Shown piece after piece: positions 16,606-24,342 of a stretch of 42,301 nucleotides of DNA. The notes under the pieces were generated by a model. The model did no database searches and was not told the DNA's origin. It saw nothing but the letters and a program-made list of their open reading frames with translations. Each line of letters opens with the position of its first letter. The stretch's first letter is position 1. A program made the translations under genes and the position numbers. The stretch lies in NCBI GenBank assembly GCA_006226565.1, contig SBGO01000671.1:1-42301 (forward strand), written 5' to 3'. Origin of the DNA: Deltaproteobacteria bacterium (GTDB taxonomy: Bacteria; Myxococcota_A; UBA9042; PHBI01).

Positions 16606-19600
16606 CTACTTGCCGGCGCGGATGGCTTCCAGGGCGTCGGCGACGTGGTTCACGGTGTACTCGAGCTGCTCCGGGGTGTGGAGCGTCGTCAGGAAGAACC
16701 GGAGCCGCGCGGCGTCGTTGGCCACGGCGGGGAAGATGATGGGCTTGGCGTTGATGCCGTGGTCGTCGAGCAGGCGCTGGCTGAGCTTGAGCGCGTGCAT
16801 CGAGTCGCCCGTGATGATCGGGATGACCGGCGACTCGCCCTTCGACGGGCCGTTGTCGAGCCCACGCTGCTGGCACAGCTCGTAGAAGAGCTGGCAGTTG
16901 TCGTGGAGCTGCTTCACGCGCCAGGTCTCCTCCGACCACAGCTGCAGCGACGTCAGCGCCGCCACGCCGAGGGTCGGCGGGATGCCGGCGGCGAAGACGA
17001 AGCCCGGCGTCGTGTAGCGGAGGTAGGTCATCAGCTCGTTGCGACCCGCCACCCAGCCGCCCATCGCGGCCAGGGACTTCGACATCGTGCCCATCCAGAT
17101 GTCGACGTCCTTCTTGTCGAAGTCGAGCCCCTGCTCCTCCCAGTACTGGCCGAGGCCGTAGCCCGTCGAGCCGATGGTGCCGAAGCTGTGCGCCTCGTCG
17201 ACCATGAGCATGCAGCCGTACTGCTTCTTCAGGCGCAGGTACTCGGGCAGGTTGGCGATGTCGCCGTCCATCGAGTACACGCCCTCGACGAGGATGAGCA
17301 CCTTCTCGTAGTGCGGCCGCAGCTCCTTGAGCTGCTGCTCGAGGTGCGCCTGGTCCTCGTGCCGGAAGCCCCGCCGCGCCGCGCCCGAGAGCTTGATGCC
17401 CTGCAGGCACGAGTCGTGGATGAGCTCGTCGTGGAGGATGAGGTCCTTCGGCCCGAAGAGGTGCCCGATGGTGTTGATGTTGGTCGCGTGGCCGCCCGCC
17501 ATCACCACCGCGTCCTCGACACCCTGCGCCTTGGCGAGGGCCTGCTCGAGGTCCTTGTGGAAGGGGCGCTCGCCGCTGGCGATGCGCGAGGCGCTGACGG
17601 ACGTGCCGTACTTGCGCATCGCGATGTTCACCGCGTCGAAGACCCGCTCGTCCCCCGAGAGCCCGAGGTAGTTGTAGGACGAGTAGTTGATGATCTCGCG
17701 ACCCTCGATGAAGGTCGTGTTCCGCGCCGTCCCGTCGTGCACGTCGAAGTACGGGTTCTTCAGCCCGACCATCCCGACGGCCTGGAGCCGGAAGGCGAGG
17801 TCCTTGTAGCCCTTCCACTTGGAGGGGTCGACCCACTCGGGCTTGACCTCGAAGGCCTTCGCGTCGTCCTGGGCCGGCTTCGCCACGGGCGCCTCGGCGA
17901 CCGCCTCGGGGGCCGCCGACGCAGGCGCCGCCTGGGTCTCCTGGGCCGGCTTCACCTCGACCATTTGGGCCGTGACGCCCTCGGCCAGCGCGACCACGGC
18001 GCCCTGGGCGTCGCGGAAGACGAGGGTCGCCGAGAACTTGTCCTCGACCGCCTCGCCGAAGTGCGCCTCGGCCGTCAGCACCTCGCCGCCGCGGAACGGG
18101 CGGAAGGTGGTGAAGCGCGAGAAGCCGACCGGCGTCCCGGCGCGCCCGTAGCGCGTGTAGGCCACGTAGGCCGTGAGCTGCATCGCGCTGTCGAAGGCGA
18201 GCGGGTCGATGGCCCACGCCTGCTGCTCGGTCCCGGGGATCCAGCTCGCCGGCGCCGCGCAGCGGACGGTGCCGCGCACGAAGTCGTCGCCGACGGCGTC
18301 GATGCTCGCGATGCCCTGGAGGAGCGGCCCGTGGAAGGTGATCCCGCCGTAGAACTCGGCCAGGGTGAGCCCGGCCGGGGCGGCACCGCCGTCGCGGGCC
18401 TCGGGCACCTCGGGCAGCTCGCGGACCTCGCGGACGCCCGCCTTGTACGAGAGCGTCCCCTTCGGCCCCTGCTTCAGCTCGCCCTTGTCGCCCGCGACCG
18501 CCACCTCGATGGCCAGCGGCTCGGAGACGGTCACGCCCTGGTAGAGCGTGAGATCCGTCACCTCGAAGGGCGCGCGCACGGCCGCGGCCTCGGCGATGAG
18601 GGTCGCGGCGCCGGCGAGCGGCAGGACCGGCACGCCGGCGATGGCGTGGTCGAGGAGGTAGGGGTGCGTCTCGGTCGAGAGCGTCTGCTTGACGACCCCG
18701 CGCCGCGTCGTCGGCGGCACGTGGCGGCCGCGGACCACCGGCCCGGCGCCGCTGTCGAGCTCCTCGAGGAGGGCGTCGAGCCCGGCCCGGTCGCCGACGA
18801 AGTCGACGCCGTCCGCGCGCATCGCGGACTGCACCGCCGCCGGGATGGACTGCACCATCTCGGAGTTGGTCCACGGCCCGAACTCGGGCACGGCGACCTT
18901 CACGCCGGGGAGGTGCTGCACGACCTCGGCCATGAGCGCGTTCGCGGCCGCGTAGTGCGCCTGGTGGGCGTTGCCGAAGCGGCCGGCCCAGGAGCCGATC
19001 GCCACGACGCGCTGGAGGCTCGGGCCCGCGGCGTTGACCGCGTTGAAGAGGCCCCAGACCTTCACCTCGCGCGCGACCTGGCCGCGCGCCTCGTCCACCG
19101 TCCCGAGCGCGCCGTCCGCGAGGACGCCGGCCGAGTGCACGATGGCGGTGACGCGCTGCCCGGCGAGCACGCTCTGGAGCTGCTCGGCGTGGCGCACGTC
19201 GGCGTTGAGGTAGGTCACGCGCTCGTGCTGGGGCGCGTCCGCCGGGGTCGTCCGGCCGACGAGGAGCACCCTGGCGCCCGCCTCGGCCAGCTCGAGCCCG
19301 AGGGCCCGCCCGATGCCGCGCGTGCCGCCGGTGACGAGCACGACGTCGTCGGCCGTCGGGACCCACTTCTCGGCGGCGTCGAGCGGCTTGGTCCCGAGGA
19401 CCAGGCGCGTGCCGTTGACGAAGCGCACGTCCGCGGAGCGGTCGGCCGTGGCCAGCTCGGCCACGACGCGGGCCGGATCCGGCGCGAAGCAGCGGATGGA
19501 CTTCACCACCGCCGTCGGCCACTCCCGCGCCACCGCGCGCACCACGCCGGTGAGCGCCTCGGCCCACGGGTCGTCGTCGCGGCGGATGACCAGCACGTCC

Positions 19601-22600
19601 GGCGTCAGCCCCAGGCGCGCCTGGGCGTCGAGCATCCGGATGAGGGTGCCGGCGTGGTCGTGGACCTCCTCGCGGCCGTCCATGACGTCGTCGACGCCGA
19701 CCGGCTCGTCCTGCGGCGCGCCGTAGACGACCAGGTCCACCGCGCCACCGCTGACCTTCTGGTAGCCCTTCGCCTCGAGCGCGGCCACGACGCCGTCGAG
19801 GCCCTCGCCCCGGACCAGCATCTTGCCGCCGGGCAGCTCGCGCTCGCCCAGCGTCGGGAGCGGCGTCTCGACCCAGCGGAGGCCGAAGCGGCCGAGGGGC
19901 GCGTCGTCGTCGCCGGCGTCGGCGCCCGCCCAGCGGGACGGGTCGTCGGCGAAGGCGATGATGTCGGCGATGGTCGGCGAGTTGATGAGGATCTCCTGGG
20001 GGATCCCGGTGAAGCCCGCGATCGCCTTGCTGAGCTCCTCCGCCAGGTCGGCCACCATCATCGAGTCGAAGCCCAGGTCGTCGCCGAGCTTCATGTCGGG
20101 GCGCAGCGCCTCGCGCGGGTAGGCGCTGGCGCGGGCGACCGCGTTCATCACGATCTCGGCGGTGCCGCCGCCCGTCGGCGCCTGGGGCGCGGCCTCGGCG
20201 GCCGGCTCCTCGACCGTCGCGGTCTTCGCGGCGGCGGCCTTGCCGCTGGGCACGGCGATGTCGAGCTTGCCCGCGCGGCCCTGGCCTTCCTTGACGACCC
20301 AGTAGACCTCGCGCGGCAGGACCAGCGGCGGCACGCTCGCGAGCGCGGCGGGCGCGGTGATCGCGTCGAGGTCCATCTCGACGCCGCGCACCCAGAGCTG
20401 GCCGAGCCCATCGAGCACCGAGGCGCCGCCGTCGGCGTCCTCCTTGCCGGCGATGGTCAGGACGTTCGGGTTGCCCGGGAGCGCCCCCTTCATGAAGGAG
20501 ACGAGCGGGCCGCCGGCGCAGACCTGCAGGAAGACCTCGGCCCCGGCCGCCTGCATCTGCTCGACCGTGTCGGTCCACAGGACCGGCGAGGTGGCGTGGT
20601 CCTTGAAGACCTGGCGCGCCTCGTCGGCGTCGGCGTAGTGGTGGGTCTGGATGCACGACGCGACCGGCACGGTCGGGTTCGCCATCGGGATGGCGTCGAC
20701 CTCGGCGGTCAGGTCGAGGTCCGCGAAGACCGGCGAGTGGAAGCCGTGGGAGACGCGCAGGACGACGGCCTTGAGCTCCTTCGCCTCGGCCCGTCGCACG
20801 ACCTCCTCGATGGCGTCGGTCGCGCCCGACAGCACGATCTGCCGCGGGTGGTTCACGTTCGCGATGACCGCGCCCGGGACCAGCAGCTTCTCGATCGTCG
20901 CGCGGTCGGCCACGATGGCGGCCATCGCGCCGGTGTCCCCGGTCACGGCGCTCATCGCCGCCCCGCGCCGCGCGGTCCAGCGGACGCCCTCGTCGGGGCT
21001 GGTCACGCCGGCCACCGCCGCCGCGGTGAACTCGCCCACGGAGTGCCCGGCGACCACGGCCGGCTTCACGCCGACCTGCTCGAGGAGCTTGGTGAGCGCG
21101 TAGCCGACGCTGAAGAGCGCCGGCTGGCAGTTCTTCGTCTCGGTCAGCTCCTCGAACGCCGCCTCGAGGTCGGCGAGCCCCTCGGGGCGCCGCTCGGGGT
21201 AGAGGAGGTGCGTGACCGGCCGCTCCATCACGCCGTCGACCGCCGCGTCCATGGCGTCGAGGGTCTCGGCGATGACCGGGAAGCGGTCGCGGGCGCCCGA
21301 CAGCATGTCGACGCGCTGCGCCCCCTGGCCGGGGTACATGAAGGCGACCTTGGGCTGCGGCGCCCCTTCCTCGACGGTGCCGAAGGCGACCTGGGCGGGG
21401 TAGCCGCCGCGGCCGATCTCACGGAGCTTCGCGACGAGGTCGGCCTTGCTCTTCGCGACCACCGCGACGCGGGCCGGCTGGCGGCGCCGCTTCGACCACG
21501 CGCGGGCGACGCCGGCGAGGGTCGCCGTCGCGTCGGCGTCGATGGCCTCCGCCGTGTGCCCGGCGAGCTTCCGCAGCTCGGCCTGGGTCGCCCCGCTCAT
21601 CAGGACGAGCTCCGCCTGCTCGGCGGGGACCGCGGCGTCGGGGGCGTTGCCGATGACGACGTGGACGTTGGTCCCGCCGAAGCCGAAGGCGCTCACGCAG
21701 GCGAGACGCTGGTCGTCGTCCCACGGCGCGACGGCGGTCGGGATCCAGAAGGGCGAGCTGGCGAGGTCGACGTCGTCCTTCGGCGCCTCGAAGCCGGCCA
21801 TCGGGGGGATGGTCTTCCGGTGGATGGCCATCGTCGCGCGGATGAGGCCGAGGACGCCGGCGGCGCTCATCGTGTGGCCGAAGTTGCCCTTGGACGAGCC
21901 GAGGGCGGCGCGCTTGGTCTCGCCGCCGATGGCGGTGTTGAGGCCGGTGAACTCGATCTTGTCGCCGACCAGGGTGCCGGTGCCGTGCGCCTCGATGTAG
22001 CCGAGGTGCTCCGGGCTGACGCCGGACCTGGCCGCGTCCTCCCAGGCGCTCTGGACGACCTCGACCTGGCCCTCGAGGACCGGGGCCATCGGCCCGGTCG
22101 AGCCGCCGTCGTTGTTCGAGGCGATGCCGTGGATGAGCGAGTAGATGCGGTCGCCGTCGCGGACGGCGTCGGAGTACCGCTTGAGCATCACGACGCCGCA
22201 GCCGTCACCCTGGACGAAGCCGTCGCCGCGGGCGTCGAAGGGCCGGCAGACGCCGGACTTCGAGATGGCCCCGATGCGCGAGAACGCGATGTGATGCTCG
22301 GGGGTGAGGTTGATGTACACGCCGCCGCAGAGCGCGGCGTCGACGTCGCCGGCCCGCAGGGCGCTGACGGCGCTCAGGAGCGCGACGAGCGCGGACGAGC
22401 AGGCGGCGTCCGTCGTGAAGGCGGGGCCGTGGAGCGCGAGCTCCTGCGCCACCGTCGCGGCGATCATGTTGCCGAGGGTGCCGGGCGCCGTGAACGGGCG
22501 CGGGGCGAGGACGTCCCCGACCGCCTCGGCGAACGCGGCGGTGTCCTCGGGGGCCTTGCCGAGGGCCCCGGTCGCCATCATCGACGCCATGATGCGCGTC

Positions 22601-23031
22601 GATGACAGGACGCGGTACTCCAGGGCGGTGACGCCCATGTAGACGCCGGTCCGCCGTGGGAGGTCCTCCGGGTTCCGACCGCTGTCCTCGACGGCCTGCA
22701 GGGCGCACTCGAGCGTGAGGCGCTGCTGCGGATCCATCACCTCGACCCGCCGCGGTGGCACCGTGAGCGCCACCGCGGGGAACGAGCGGACATCGTCGAT
22801 GAAGGCCCCGGTGGGCGCATAGCTCTTGTCGCGGCTCCGAGGGTTCTCGTCGAAGAAGACGTCCATCTCCCAGCGGTCCGGTGGGACCGCGGTGAACGTG
22901 TCCTTCCCCTCGAGGGTCAGCTGCCAGAAGCTCTGGAGATCGTCCGCCTTGGCGAAGCGAGCCCCGATGCCGACGATCGCGATGGGATCGCGGTCGCCGG
23001 CCTGCGCACGGCCGGAACCCGGGGTAGTCAT
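16606..23031 (-). CDS. PKS-alpha-oxoamine synthase megasynthase (KS-AT-ACP-KR-DH-AOS)
   Basis: 2141 residues. KS about 15-460: Cys211 in DAACSSAL, His349 in EAHGTGT, His386 in KGNFGHT. AT about 562-880: Ser664 in GHSVG and HGFHSP at 762-767, a malonyl-type signature. ACP about 955-1030: Ser990 in LGFDSMM. KR about 1220-1400: TGGTRGIG 1234-1241, Ser1347, Tyr1360, Asn1364, and a VLADG segment resembling B-type LDD. DH about 1455-1695: HxxxGxxxxP (His1462, Gly1466, Pro1471) and DxxxQ (Asp1614, Gln1618). Ala/Pro/Glu-rich linker to 1735. PLP fold-type I oxoamine synthase to the end: His1872, DEAH 1945-1948, Schiff-base Lys1985 in GTMSKS. No ER or thioesterase. Known family chemistry predicts one or more malonyl extensions, reduction to the enoyl stage, and release by decarboxylative condensation with an amino acid. 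The start codon overlaps the ACP stop (ATGA). Confidence 0.95.
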   Translation of the reverse strand: MTTPGSGRAQAGDRDPIAIVGIGARFAKADDLQSFWQLTLEGKDTFTAVPPDRWEMDVFFDENPRSRDKSYAPTGAFIDDVRSFPAVALTVPPRRVEVMDPQQRLTLECALQAVEDSGRNPEDLPRRTGVYMGVTALEYRVLSSTRIMASMMATGALGKAPEDTAAFAEAVGDVLAPRPFTAPGTLGNMIAATVAQELALHGPAFTTDAACSSALVALLSAVSALRAGDVDAALCGGVYINLTPEHHIAFSRIGAISKSGVCRPFDARGDGFVQGDGCGVVMLKRYSDAVRDGDRIYSLIHGIASNNDGGSTGPMAPVLEGQVEVVQSAWEDAARSGVSPEHLGYIEAHGTGTLVGDKIEFTGLNTAIGGETKRAALGSSKGNFGHTMSAAGVLGLIRATMAIHRKTIPPMAGFEAPKDDVDLASSPFWIPTAVAPWDDDQRLACVSAFGFGGTNVHVVIGNAPDAAVPAEQAELVLMSGATQAELRKLAGHTAEAIDADATATLAGVARAWSKRRRQPARVAVVAKSKADLVAKLREIGRGGYPAQVAFGTVEEGAPQPKVAFMYPGQGAQRVDMLSGARDRFPVIAETLDAMDAAVDGVMERPVTHLLYPERRPEGLADLEAAFEELTETKNCQPALFSVGYALTKLLEQVGVKPAVVAGHSVGEFTAAAVAGVTSPDEGVRWTARRGAAMSAVTGDTGAMAAIVADRATIEKLLVPGAVIANVNHPRQIVLSGATDAIEEVVRRAEAKELKAVVLRVSHGFHSPVFADLDLTAEVDAIPMANPTVPVASCIQTHHYADADEARQVFKDHATSPVLWTDTVEQMQAAGAEVFLQVCAGGPLVSFMKGALPGNPNVLTIAGKEDADGGASVLDGLGQLWVRGVEMDLDAITAPAALASVPPLVLPREVYWVVKEGQGRAGKLDIAVPSGKAAAAKTATVEEPAAEAAPQAPTGGGTAEIVMNAVARASAYPREALRPDMKLGDDLGFDSMMVADLAEELSKAIAGFTGIPQEILINSPTIADIIAFADDPSRWAGADAGDDDAPLGRFGLRWVETPLPTLGERELPGGKMLVRGEGLDGVVAALEAKGYQKVSGGAVDLVVYGAPQDEPVGVDDVMDGREEVHDHAGTLIRMLDAQARLGLTPDVLVIRRDDDPWAEALTGVVRAVAREWPTAVVKSIRCFAPDPARVVAELATADRSADVRFVNGTRLVLGTKPLDAAEKWVPTADDVVLVTGGTRGIGRALGLELAEAGARVLLVGRTTPADAPQHERVTYLNADVRHAEQLQSVLAGQRVTAIVHSAGVLADGALGTVDEARGQVAREVKVWGLFNAVNAAGPSLQRVVAIGSWAGRFGNAHQAHYAAANALMAEVVQHLPGVKVAVPEFGPWTNSEMVQSIPAAVQSAMRADGVDFVGDRAGLDALLEELDSGAGPVVRGRHVPPTTRRGVVKQTLSTETHPYLLDHAIAGVPVLPLAGAATLIAEAAAVRAPFEVTDLTLYQGVTVSEPLAIEVAVAGDKGELKQGPKGTLSYKAGVREVRELPEVPEARDGGAAPAGLTLAEFYGGITFHGPLLQGIASIDAVGDDFVRGTVRCAAPASWIPGTEQQAWAIDPLAFDSAMQLTAYVAYTRYGRAGTPVGFSRFTTFRPFRGGEVLTAEAHFGEAVEDKFSATLVFRDAQGAVVALAEGVTAQMVEVKPAQETQAAPASAAPEAVAEAPVAKPAQDDAKAFEVKPEWVDPSKWKGYKDLAFRLQAVGMVGLKNPYFDVHDGTARNTTFIEGREIINYSSYNYLGLSGDERVFDAVNIAMRKYGTSVSASRIASGERPFHKDLEQALAKAQGVEDAVVMAGGHATNINTIGHLFGPKDLILHDELIHDSCLQGIKLSGAARRGFRHEDQAHLEQQLKELRPHYEKVLILVEGVYSMDGDIANLPEYLRLKKQYGCMLMVDEAHSFGTIGSTGYGLGQYWEEQGLDFDKKDVDIWMGTMSKSLAAMGGWVAGRNELMTYLRYTTPGFVFAAGIPPTLGVAALTSLQLWSEETWRVKQLHDNCQLFYELCQQRGLDNGPSKGESPVIPIITGDSMHALKLSQRLLDDHGINAKPIIFPAVANDAARLRFFLTTLHTPEQLEYTVNHVADALEAIRAGK

Positions 23032-23276
23032 GCGGCCACTCGCTTGATGAGCGTCAGCATGTCACCGACGCGATTGATCTGCGCCAGGTCCTCGTCGGCG
23101 AACTGGCAGTCGCAGCGCTCCTCGATGATGCCGACCATCTCCATGATCTGGACGCTGTCGACGGCCATGTCGCGGAACTTCACGTCGGGGCCGAAGTCCT
23201 TGACTTCCTTGCTCCAGCCGGGCGCAACCTCGTCGAGGCTGCTCTTCATCAGGGCGAGGATCTCATTGTCGTTCAT
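23028..23276 (-). CDS. Free-standing acyl carrier protein
   Basis: 82 residues, acidic, four-helix ACP layout with phosphopantetheine Ser41 in AVDSVQIMEM. The start at 23276 has GGAG six bases upstream. The stop overlaps the megasynthase ATG by four bases (23028-23031), so translation is probably coupled. Sitting between an acyl-AMP ligase and a KS/oxoamine synthase, it most likely carries the activated fatty acyl starter. In Caulobacter a dedicated ACP and acyl-ACP synthetase serve the serine palmitoyltransferase, which is a useful precedent. It could instead present the acyl chain to the methyltransferase. The unusual Cys pair (CDCQF, residues about 55-59) is not part of the ACP core. Confidence 0.92.
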   Translation of the reverse strand: MNDNEILALMKSSLDEVAPGWSKEVKDFGPDVKFRDMAVDSVQIMEMVGIIEERCDCQFADEDLAQINRVGDMLTLIKRVAA

Positions 23277-23339
23277 GTTGAACTCCGCTGGGTGTAACTG
23301 TCTGGAATCGTTAGGGGTGAAGCGACGCCGAGCGCCGTA

Positions 23340-24188
23340 TCAGTCGATGCGGCGCAGCGAGTACTGGGCGAGCGATTGGTAGTGCATCTCGAACCCGCGG
23401 ACGCAGGTGCGGAGGTACCGGTCGTAGTCGTCGAAGACCTTGTCGCCCCAGGTCTTGCGGATGTAGTCCTCGTGGAGGCGCATCCGGCGGAGCCACTCGG
23501 CGGTCGTCTTCTGGTAGTCCACGCGCCGGGTCTTGATCTCCATGATCTCCCAGTACGGGTTCACCGCCTTGACGATGTCCTCGAGGCGCAGGGAGAGGCC
23601 ACCCGGGAAGATCTCGTAGGTGAGCCAGTTGATGTCGACCAGGTCCTCCTTGATCCGCGGGACGCGGTTGCGGAGGATCGTCTGGAGCCCGAAGTACGAG
23701 CCGGGGTTGGTCCACTCCCAGGCGCGCCGGAAGTAGTCGCGGTACATCCCGATGTGCTTGCCCTCGCGGACCTGCTCGGGGGTCGCGATGTGCTCCATCA
23801 TGCAGATGGAGATGACCGCGTCGAACTTCTCCGCGGGAGCGAAGTCGCGGTAGTCGGTCACGATGAACTCGGCGCGCGGCAGCTGGCGGCGCCGGCACTC
23901 CTCGGCCTGGCTGCGCGACAGCGTGATGCCGGTGGCGGCCTTCACGTTGCGGCGGGTGACGAGATGCTCGACGTCCGCGCCCCAGCCGCAGCCAATGTCC
24001 AGGACGCGCTTCTCGGGCGTCACGTGGGCGGCCTCGGCGAGCCACTCGAGCTTCTTCACCTGGGCCTCTTCGAGGTTCGAAGTCCCCTCGTAGACACCGC
24101 AGGTGTAGTTCATCTTCTCGTCGAGCCAGAGCCGGAAGAACTCATTTCCGACGTCGTACGAGACCTCAACTTCTTCTTGGTTCGACAA
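23340..24188 (-). CDS. Cyclopropane-fatty-acid-synthase-like SAM methyltransferase
   Basis: 282 residues from a TTG at 24188, chosen because AAGGA lies six bases upstream (in AAAAGGAAGCACG) and the protein then begins SNQEEVEVSYDVGNEFF, the usual opening of this family; no ATG fits. SAM motif I is VLDIGCGWG (about 62-70). The CFAS-type MMEHI (Glu132, His133) and YFRRAWEWTNPGSYF follow, with a C-terminal EIFPGG segment. Relatives methylate or cyclopropanate double bonds in acyl chains using SAM: bacterial CFA synthase, mycolic-acid methyltransferases and fungal sphingolipid C9-methyltransferases. Within this operon it probably modifies the acyl-ACP or the long-chain base. At about 280 residues it is short compared with CFA synthase and closer to the mycolate enzymes. 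Confidence 0.88.
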   Translation of the reverse strand: MSNQEEVEVSYDVGNEFFRLWLDEKMNYTCGVYEGTSNLEEAQVKKLEWLAEAAHVTPEKRVLDIGCGWGADVEHLVTRRNVKAATGITLSRSQAEECRRRQLPRAEFIVTDYRDFAPAEKFDAVISICMMEHIATPEQVREGKHIGMYRDYFRRAWEWTNPGSYFGLQTILRNRVPRIKEDLVDINWLTYEIFPGGLSLRLEDIVKAVNPYWEIMEIKTRRVDYQKTTAEWLRRMRLHEDYIRKTWGDKVFDDYDRYLRTCVRGFEMHYQSLAQYSLRRID

Positions 24189-24232
24189 CGTGCTTCCTTT
24201 TCCCGGGAGGCGGCAGGGGCCGGAGTGGAGGA

Positions 24233-24303
24233 GGCGCCCGCAGGCGCCGCGGTTCACTACTGATTCGCCCGCCCGCCCGTCAAGGACGAGAAACGAGCGG
24301 GCG
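24233..24303 (-). terminator. Possible attenuator hairpins between ligase and methyltransferase genes
   Basis: The 154-base gap 24189-24342 contains GGCGCC-CGCA-GGCGCC (24233-24248) and a wider pair CGCCCGC (24266-24272) with GCGGGCG (24297-24303). Neither has a T-run. They could reduce read-through from the acyl-AMP ligase gene or mean nothing in such GC-rich DNA. Confidence 0.25.
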
Positions 24304-24342
24304 TTCGGTTTGGGGGGCGTGGCGGGGACGCCCGGGGCGCCG

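Noticed and set aside
12518-16885. Long plus-strand frame opposite two lipoprotein genes
   Set aside because: It spans the start of one minus gene and all of another and has low-complexity Val/Ala/Asp/Gly content. No start with a ribosome-binding site.
16645-22605. 1986-codon plus-strand frame opposite the megasynthase
   Set aside because: Shadow frame: Arg/Asp/Val/His-rich composition with no recognisable motif, while the minus strand encodes clear PKS domains with catalytic residues.
16606-23031. Prodigiosin-, tambjamine- or saxitoxin-type pathway
   Set aside because: An oxoamine synthase linked to ACP is shared with these, but none of their partner genes (pyrrole, amidinotransferase or similar) is present, and the divergent KDSR-like reductase fits a sphingoid route better.
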